A stretch of 13,003 bases of DNA from Acidimicrobiaceae bacterium (GTDB lineage Bacteria > Actinomycetota > Acidimicrobiia > Acidimicrobiales > Ilumatobacteraceae), in NCBI GenBank assembly GCA_947490975.1, contig CANLHV010000027.1:1-13003 (forward strand), given 5' to 3'. Below, piece after piece: positions 1 to 4,884 of this stretch. Position numbers and translations under genes: made by a program. The notes under the pieces are model-generated. The model was not told the DNA's origin, did not search any database, and saw nothing but the letters and a program-made list of their open reading frames with translations. Every line of letters starts with the position of its first letter. The stretch's first letter is position 1.

Positions 1-779
1 GAAATCGAAAGTCGCATGAATCTCTTGAGTGGCTTTGATGGTTCAACGATGAATTGTTCAAGATTGAAACCATCTGGTGGACCAGACTGCGGTTCGACAC
101 AAATTGCGTGAGATGTTTCGTCGTAGACAACCCAGTGCGAGCAATCACTGTCAATGGTCACCGTTATTGATTCATCAAAGATAATTCGCGGCTGTTTTCG
201 CAAGCCCGTGAAACAATCGTCGTACGGCGGTGCGGGTGGAGAAACTGTTTCTCCTGTCGGAATGCCAAACGAATCGCGGACGTACATTTTTTCGAAGTCA
301 ACTTCGATTCGACATGGTCGAGCAAACCATGGATGCCAACCGACTTGACCGGGCATTTTTTGGTCTGATGTTGAAAGTATGAGCTCAAAGTTAATTGCGT
401 CGTCTTCAACTGTGATTATCTGAGTTACCTCACCACTAAAAGCGAACCGTGCACCAAGATCGATTTTCATCGTCACGCTTGTTGGCGATAAGTCAGTAAC
501 ACTAAATTCTCGGTCTAGTACCGTGCCGTGAATCGCGTGCGGCGCCATGTTGATTTCAAGTTGGTGACTTTTTGATTCAAAATTGAACTTGCCGTTTCGT
601 ACTCGACCTGCGTATGGCACCATCGGATATGAGCCCCATTTTTGAAGGTTTGTCTCGCCGTTGCGAGTGACCAAGAGTTCACGATCGAATGCGACGAGCG
701 ATGAAACTCGTCCACCATGTATTGGGTCAATTGTGCAACGAATGTTCTTGCTCGTGAGAACTATCTCAGAATTTGTCAT
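1..779 (-). CDS. galM: Aldose 1-epimerase (galactose mutarotase), partial at the 3' end
   Basis: Interconverts alpha and beta anomers of galactose and related aldoses in the cytoplasm, feeding the Leloir pathway. My reading of the minus strand gives an open frame of 259 codons running off the left edge with no stop. Family landmarks appear in order: PYAGRVRNGKF (about residues 55-65), HAIHG (81-85, a substrate-binding His), GWHPWF (147-152, the presumed catalytic acid His149), YDDCF (186-190) and VEPQSGPPDGFN (228-239, with Glu229 as presumed general base). Family members are usually near 270-340 residues, so only a short C-terminal piece should be missing. The ATG (777-779) overlaps the lnt stop codon as ATGA, which fixes the start and suggests translational coupling. 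It ends a unit that begins with an M48 protease. Functionally it belongs with the galT/lacZ/alpha-galactosidase genes 3-9 kb away. It could act on other aldoses; galactose is inferred from context. Confidence 0.88.
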   Translation of the reverse strand, partial: MTNSEIVLTSKNIRCTIDPIHGGRVSSLVAFDRELLVTRNGETNLQKWGSYPMVPYAGRVRNGKFNFESKSHQLEINMAPHAIHGTVLDREFSVTDLSPTSVTMKIDLGARFAFSGEVTQIITVEDDAINFELILSTSDQKMPGQVGWHPWFARPCRIEVDFEKMYVRDSFGIPTGETVSPPAPPYDDCFTGLRKQPRIIFDESITVTIDSDCSHWVVYDETSHAICVEPQSGPPDGFNLEQFIVEPSKPLKRFMRLSI

Positions 780-2266
780 ACCTTGATTTTTGCTCGTCTC
801 TTTGTTAACTGAATTGCGATTAATGCGAGCAGTAATGCAGCGATGATTAGCGCATCGCCAATTTGAGAATAAAGAGTTCTGCCACTATGCAATGGCACGT
901 CAACAATTAAAGTTTGGGCATCACCAATGTTTAAGCGGCCAGTTAGTTCTCCGTCGGGAGAAATGACGGCGCTGAAGCCAGTTGTCGCTGCTTGAAGTGT
1001 CCATCTTCCTGTTTCTCGAGCGCGAAGTGAGTTGGTGGCAAGTTGTTGAGTTTGCAGAACTGTGCCTGTGTAACTTGACCCGTTGGTGGGGTTCAACAAA
1101 ACTTGACCACCTGCTTCGACGCCGCTATTTGCACGACCTGCAAAAAATGCCTCCCAAGAGATCACGACCGCGGCTTTTGTCGCGCCGATTTCGATCATTG
1201 CTGGTTCTTCGCCCGCAACTGCATCATTCGGAATTCGATTCATCGGCGCACCGATCGCACTGAGGAAACTGCGCAACCCACTCGGCACATATTCGCCGAA
1301 CGGCACGCGACGAACTTTGTCGTATCGAGATGTAATCTCACCTGACGGCTTAACTACTACTTGAGCGTTGGTAAATCGGTTTGGACCAGCGTCTTCGGTA
1401 ATGCCAACGATGAAGTCAGTATTGAGCCGATTGGCTTCAGCCACAATTTCGTTGAACTCTTTGCTTAATTCGAAGTCGACAACGTCGATTACATTTTCGG
1501 GCCAGAGAACAGCATCGAGTTCGTCGGTTGATTGCAAAGTTTGCGTCACTTTTAAGTGCCGGTCAAAGGCATCGCGTGCTGAAGCATTAATCGCCAGTAC
1601 ACCTTGTGGACCGCCACCTTGCACGATTGCAAGTCTCAGAGTTTCGCCGGTTGGTTTAGGTGATGGCATTACTAAGGCGAAAATTTGTAACGCAGCCACC
1701 ACGATGGCAAGTTGAAGCACTTTGATTCGTGATTCGCGGCGGTTGAAATACGCCGCAACAATTGCGGCTACTTGTAAAACAAACCAAGTCGTCAAAATTG
1801 GGCCGCCGATTGAAACGAGATTGGCAAAAGTTGTTTGCGAAATGGCGATCGGCAAAGTGGCAAGTGGGACTCCACCGAATGGCAGAGAAAATCTCAAAAC
1901 TTCAGCCAAACTGTGAGCAATTGGGCGCGCTATCGAAGCGTTACCTAATTTATTTGCAGTGACAGCGGCGAGACCATGCAAAACAGAAAACAAAACGACT
2001 GCAACGATGTAACCAGGTGTAGTTAGCCACCACATCCACATCATGCCGAGGCTGAGCCAGGCGATTGAAAACAAAGTGCCTAGCGTGAAACTCTCTCGAT
2101 TGTTTTGCGAGAGATTGCAAGTGGCAAAAAATATTGTGATACCAACGATCGATAGCGGCCACCATCCCCATGGCGGCAAACTGAAGCCGACAAGTAAGCC
2201 AGATGCCAGAGCCGCTATTTTGCGCGCGAGTGCAGAAGTTTTGAATAGTGCGAGAGTTATTTTCAT
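776..2266 (-). CDS. lnt: Apolipoprotein N-acyltransferase with Ser in place of the catalytic Cys
   Basis: Lnt transfers an acyl chain from phospholipid to the N-terminal S-diacylglyceryl-Cys of lipoproteins, the last step of lipoprotein maturation. The 496-residue protein has the family layout: several membrane segments over about residues 15-200 (with SLPPWGWWPL near 29-38), a periplasmic nitrilase-like domain (about 208-458) and a final membrane segment (about 468-488). Of the expected Glu-Lys-Cys triad, Glu257 (LWPEN) and Lys317 (RYDKVRRVPFGEY) are present. The third position, matching E. coli Cys387 in the CYE motif, is Ser370 in ISWEAFF (codon TCT). Downstream landmarks NPTNGSS (392-398) and RARETGR (415-421) are recognisable, so the frame is intact. 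Both ends overlap their neighbours by 4 nt (ATGA). No Shine-Dalgarno is evident, so translation is probably coupled to the upstream protease gene. The fold assignment is firm; catalytic activity is uncertain because of the Ser. Confidence 0.88.
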   Translation of the reverse strand: MKITLALFKTSALARKIAALASGLLVGFSLPPWGWWPLSIVGITIFFATCNLSQNNRESFTLGTLFSIAWLSLGMMWMWWLTTPGYIVAVVLFSVLHGLAAVTANKLGNASIARPIAHSLAEVLRFSLPFGGVPLATLPIAISQTTFANLVSIGGPILTTWFVLQVAAIVAAYFNRRESRIKVLQLAIVVAALQIFALVMPSPKPTGETLRLAIVQGGGPQGVLAINASARDAFDRHLKVTQTLQSTDELDAVLWPENVIDVVDFELSKEFNEIVAEANRLNTDFIVGITEDAGPNRFTNAQVVVKPSGEITSRYDKVRRVPFGEYVPSGLRSFLSAIGAPMNRIPNDAVAGEEPAMIEIGATKAAVVISWEAFFAGRANSGVEAGGQVLLNPTNGSSYTGTVLQTQQLATNSLRARETGRWTLQAATTGFSAVISPDGELTGRLNIGDAQTLIVDVPLHSGRTLYSQIGDALIIAALLLALIAIQLTKRRAKIKV

Positions 2267-3156
2267 CGAAATGGATCTTCGGTTCGAAGCAAAATCTGAA
2301 GTTGGGCAATTCTCTCTCGAGCCGGGGGATGTGATGCGACGACAAGGTTGTTAGAGGTTTGGCGATCACCGAATTCAGAGTCATCGCTAACTCGTTTTAG
2401 CGCGGTGAGCAATTCGTTGCCAAAACCCATACGCACTGCGCGGTGGTCTGCTTGAAATTCTGATGCATGACCGACTGCACTGCTCAAGGCTTGCGCTACG
2501 ACCAGGCCCGCAACAAAAAGTGAAGATATAACTGTGAGTGCCGCCGAAATTAACAAGCCAAAAAACTTAAGTGCCGCGAATCGAGAACTAAATGTGTTCG
2601 AAACGGCTTCTGCGATTCGCTGCAAGAAGAAGCCAATTCGAGCAAGTAACAAAATAGGCAAGCTCAGCCACTGAGCGATTGTCAATGCAATGGTGTGTGA
2701 GCCGAGGTGATGACTGAGTTCATGTGCGAGCACCCCTGCGAGTTCGTTCTCGTCGAGTTGGTTGATTGCATAAGACGAAACAACCACCAGGTGGCCGCCA
2801 GAAGCGAAAGCGTTTATGTCCTGGCTGTCGACAACTGCAAGAACGAAACTTTCAGTACTGGCGTGATTAGCTTGGGCAACTCTGCGCCAAGATTTGTGAA
2901 GAGTCGCTGCTTCTTTTGGTGATGGCTTGCGTGCATTTAGCAAGCGTGCAAGAAAAAGTCGTTGCACTGATTTTGAAAACAGTACAACGCCAAGAGCGAG
3001 CGAAGCGAAGGCAAAGAGTGGATATGAAACGTCAGTGAGTATCCATAGTGGTATCCAAAAAATTGCGATTGCAATCAACCAAATCGGAATCAGCGCAGCA
3101 ACCGGTGCGAGTGCGCTAATTGCTGCCGAATCGACTTGTCGCTTGGCAGTAGTCAC
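2263..3156 (-). CDS. M48 family (HtpX/Ste24-like) membrane zinc metalloprotease
   Basis: A 297-residue integral membrane protease, close in length to E. coli HtpX, which degrades damaged membrane proteins. Two hydrophobic segments fill about residues 12-62. The metal site follows: HELSH at 145-149 (zinc-binding His145 and His149, catalytic Glu146), with the third ligand Glu233 in EFQAD. Further M48 signatures are INAFASGG (114-121) before the zinc motif and SHPPARERI (275-283) near the C-terminus. Two more hydrophobic stretches lie at about 155-177 and 196-225. The start is GTG (3154-3156); an overlapping ATG one base away is in another frame and stops immediately. It is the first gene of a minus-strand unit with lnt and galM, and its stop overlaps the lnt start as ATGA. 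A role in quality control of membrane proteins or lipoproteins is inference from that linkage. HtpX orthology versus another M48B branch cannot be decided here. Confidence 0.88.
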   Translation of the reverse strand: MTTAKRQVDSAAISALAPVAALIPIWLIAIAIFWIPLWILTDVSYPLFAFASLALGVVLFSKSVQRLFLARLLNARKPSPKEAATLHKSWRRVAQANHASTESFVLAVVDSQDINAFASGGHLVVVSSYAINQLDENELAGVLAHELSHHLGSHTIALTIAQWLSLPILLLARIGFFLQRIAEAVSNTFSSRFAALKFFGLLISAALTVISSLFVAGLVVAQALSSAVGHASEFQADHRAVRMGFGNELLTALKRVSDDSEFGDRQTSNNLVVASHPPARERIAQLQILLRTEDPFR

Positions 3157-3186
3157 ATATTAAGTAGACCAGCAATAAGTGCAGAT

Positions 3187-3198
3187 AGGCAACTGCCT
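3187..3198. repeat. Short inverted repeat in the M48/lgt divergent gap
   Basis: AGGCA-AC-TGCCT is a perfect 5-bp-arm inverted repeat in the middle of the 74-bp gap between the two divergent genes. It could be an operator half-site pair or chance. Arms this short carry little weight. Confidence 0.2.
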
Positions 3199-3217
3199 GC
3201 GAATTCGACCTGAGAAC

Positions 3218-3230
3218 TAGTCTGAGTTTG
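3218..3230 (+). promoter_or_regulatory. Putative -10 box of a leaderless lgt promoter
   Basis: TAGTCT (3218-3223) fits the TANNNT -10 pattern and is followed by exactly 7 bases before the ATG at 3231, so transcription would begin at or next to the start codon. No Shine-Dalgarno is present and no convincing -35 is visible at 16-18 bp. The same 7-base spacing recurs at gatC, which supports the reading. Confidence 0.4.
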
Positions 3231-4061
3231 ATGTTTGCAAGTTTGCCTAGCCCCTCTGCAGGTTCTCTTGAGATTGGACCATTGCGTTTCAACGCATATG
3301 GATTAATGATTGCACTTGGTGTGGTCGCCGCAGTTTGGTTATTTAAGAAACGACTTTTACAACGAGAGATTGGCAAGCCAGAAGACGCAAGTTCGATTGC
3401 AATGATCGCCGTGCCTATCGGCATCGTCGGCGCGCGTGCGTATCACGTAATCACCGATTGGGAGCGATTCAGTGGTCGATGGTTTGATGTAGTGAAGATT
3501 TGGCAAGGCGGGCTTGGAATCTGGGGTGGTATTGCGGTTGGTGTTGTCGCCGGTGTGATCGCAGCCAAACAACGCAACATTCCAATTGCAATTGGTTTGA
3601 CTTGTGTTGCTCCAGCATTGGCACTCGCACAATCAATTGGCAGATGGGGAAACTGGTTTAACCAAGAACTGTTCGGTAAGCCGACTGATCTGCCTTGGGC
3701 TTTGCAAATATCTGCCGGCAAGGCGCAGGCAGCCGGTTTTGCTGCTGGTACAACTTTTCATCCGACATTTTTGTATGAATCGCTGGGCTGTCTATTGATA
3801 TGTATCGGACTGATCAAAGCCGATAAACGCTGGCGGTTTCAAGATGGAAGATTGTTTGCGATGTATGTCGTCTCGTATACGTTCATTCGCTTTTTTGTCG
3901 AGTCTTTGCGCATTGATGAAGCAAAAAACTTCGCAGGCTTAAGGTTGAATCAGTGGACATCAATTGTTGTTTTTGCTGGCGCTCTAATTTATTTGGTACT
4001 TGCGAATAATCGATCTAAGAGTTCAGTGAACGAAGCCTCTTCGCAAGATCTTCTGGGTTGA
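3231..4061 (+). CDS. lgt: Phosphatidylglycerol-prolipoprotein diacylglyceryl transferase
   Basis: Lgt attaches diacylglycerol from phosphatidylglycerol to the lipobox Cys of prolipoproteins, the first step of lipoprotein maturation, in the cytoplasmic membrane. The protein is 276 residues from this ATG, typical for the family, with about seven hydrophobic segments. The Lgt signature GRWGNWFNQELFG is at 137-149 and keeps the residues equivalent to E. coli Arg143, Asn146, Glu151 and Gly154. Tyr23 (FNAYG), HPTFLYES (177-184) and RFFVESLR (220-227, equivalents of Arg239 and Glu243) are also present. Where E. coli has His103 (HGG), this protein reads GLGIWGG, a form I associate with actinobacterial Lgt. 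A TTG at 3228 could add one residue, but ATG at 3231 is preferred for the -10 spacing. The last 47 bp overlap galT tail to tail. The gene is divergent from the M48-lnt-galM unit. Confidence 0.95.
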   Translation: MFASLPSPSAGSLEIGPLRFNAYGLMIALGVVAAVWLFKKRLLQREIGKPEDASSIAMIAVPIGIVGARAYHVITDWERFSGRWFDVVKIWQGGLGIWGGIAVGVVAGVIAAKQRNIPIAIGLTCVAPALALAQSIGRWGNWFNQELFGKPTDLPWALQISAGKAQAAGFAAGTTFHPTFLYESLGCLLICIGLIKADKRWRFQDGRLFAMYVVSYTFIRFFVESLRIDEAKNFAGLRLNQWTSIVVFAGALIYLVLANNRSKSSVNEASSQDLLG

Positions 4062-4842
4062 CCGGATTAAAAAATTCGCCGGTTGCAACTTCGGCGGCCG
4101 CTATATAGCGCGAGACGTTTTTATCGCGCCAAGGAGAAACAACTTCGACATTTAGCCACGACTCGGGAGAGTTTTTTGCATCTTGGTTGATCCACATCAT
4201 GTAAGGCGCTTTGTCTTCAAATAGTTGGTCAAGTCGTTGTAAAACATTTTTTAGAATCACCGCAAAATTGATGCGTTCTGCTTCGGTCAACGAAGAAAGA
4301 TTGGCGACTCGTGTCAGCGGCGCAATTTCTATTGAGACGGGGTAAATCGGGGCTGAAATCACCCAAGCGGCCCAACCGTTGATTTCGATGATTCGTCTTT
4401 CTAGATCTGTGTCGGGATGCCACTTGCTTGAAAGTCTTTGCAATGTTCGCTGCGGAACATGATCGAACGCATAAATCTGGCAATGAGGGTGATCGATTGT
4501 TGCGCCAACCTCACGACCACGGTTTTCAAAAATCAAGACGCTTTGTACGTCGCGTCGCGACATAAGCGACGATGTGCGCAGGGTCCACAAGTCGACAATT
4601 TCTTTGACTTGGTTGACCGATAACTCGGCGAGAGATGAATTGTGTTCGCTTGTATATAGGACAACTTCGCAACGATCGTCGGGCATCGCTGGCCAACGAT
4701 TTTTAAAAGACTTTATGTCGTATGGCTGAGGTGCTTCGAGGCCGCCAACACAAAATGGGCAATGGTCGCTCGGTAAGTTGGGGCGACTCTGTCGCGACTC
4801 AACAATATGGACCAAAGTGTTTAGCCATGGATCTTGTCGCAC
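4015..4842 (-). CDS. galT: Galactose-1-phosphate uridylyltransferase
   Basis: Catalyses UDP-glucose + galactose-1-phosphate to glucose-1-phosphate + UDP-galactose, the central Leloir reaction, in the cytoplasm. From the GTG at 4840-4842 the protein is 275 residues. Zinc-site candidates are CPFC (Cys28, Cys31), His67 (SEHNSS) and His118. The active site is DHPHCQ with His120 as the uridylylated nucleophile. NRGREVGATIDHPHCQ and the C-terminal RYIAAAEVATGEFFNPV fit the bacterial family. The usual HxH (as in HLHIE) of the C-terminal half reads WLNVE, so those metal-binding histidines are missing. The protein is shorter than E. coli GalT (about 348 residues). The frame is open upstream to 4959, but that part is unlike GalT and overlaps lacZ; the RQDPWLN start fits the family N-terminus. 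It is divergent from lacZ and converges with lgt, overlapping it by 47 bp. Confidence 0.85.
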   Translation of the reverse strand: MRQDPWLNTLVHIVESRQSRPNLPSDHCPFCVGGLEAPQPYDIKSFKNRWPAMPDDRCEVVLYTSEHNSSLAELSVNQVKEIVDLWTLRTSSLMSRRDVQSVLIFENRGREVGATIDHPHCQIYAFDHVPQRTLQRLSSKWHPDTDLERRIIEINGWAAWVISAPIYPVSIEIAPLTRVANLSSLTEAERINFAVILKNVLQRLDQLFEDKAPYMMWINQDAKNSPESWLNVEVVSPWRDKNVSRYIAAAEVATGEFFNPVNPEDLAKRLRSLNS

Positions 4843-4872
4843 AGAATAAGCAGTGTATCTTTTGAGCCATGG
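4823..4872. repeat. AGCCATGG pair spaced 42 bp across the galT/lacZ promoter
   Basis: AGCCATGG occurs at 4823-4830 and again at 4865-4872, in contexts TTTAGCCATGG and TTGAGCCATGG (10 of 11 bases identical). Each contains the palindrome CCATGG. The period of 42 bp is about four helical turns, so both copies face the same side of the DNA and flank the divergent start region. The left copy is inside the galT coding sequence (near the start) and the right copy is just upstream of lacZ. This could be an operator pair; chance is not excluded. Confidence 0.3.
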
Positions 4873-4884
4873 GCGACTTTTGTG
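4843..4884. promoter_or_regulatory. Divergent galT/lacZ promoter region
   Basis: This 42-bp gap must carry the signals for both directions unless promoters lie within the genes. On the plus strand TATCTT (4856-4861) could be a -10 for lacZ, with a start about 7 bp later and a leader of about 15 nt. On the minus strand TACACT (complement of 4852-4857) could be a -10 for galT, 9 bp before its GTG. The two boxes overlap, so the directions may compete for polymerase. No clear -35 elements are seen. Confidence 0.3.

Noticed and set aside
1..779. Possible frameshifted pseudogene at the left edge, because only short open frames with stops are visible in the other frames there.
   Set aside because: One minus-strand frame is open throughout and carries all galM landmarks; it simply has no stop within the window.
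1950..2384. A 144-codon minus-strand open frame spanning the lnt/M48 junction.
   Set aside because: It is an alternate-frame shadow of two well-supported genes and its translation has no recognisable domain.
4834..4884. TTG at 4834 as the lacZ start.
   Set aside because: It would overlap galT and add residues not seen in the family; ATG at 4885 sits just before the conserved WADPRVNQINR motif.
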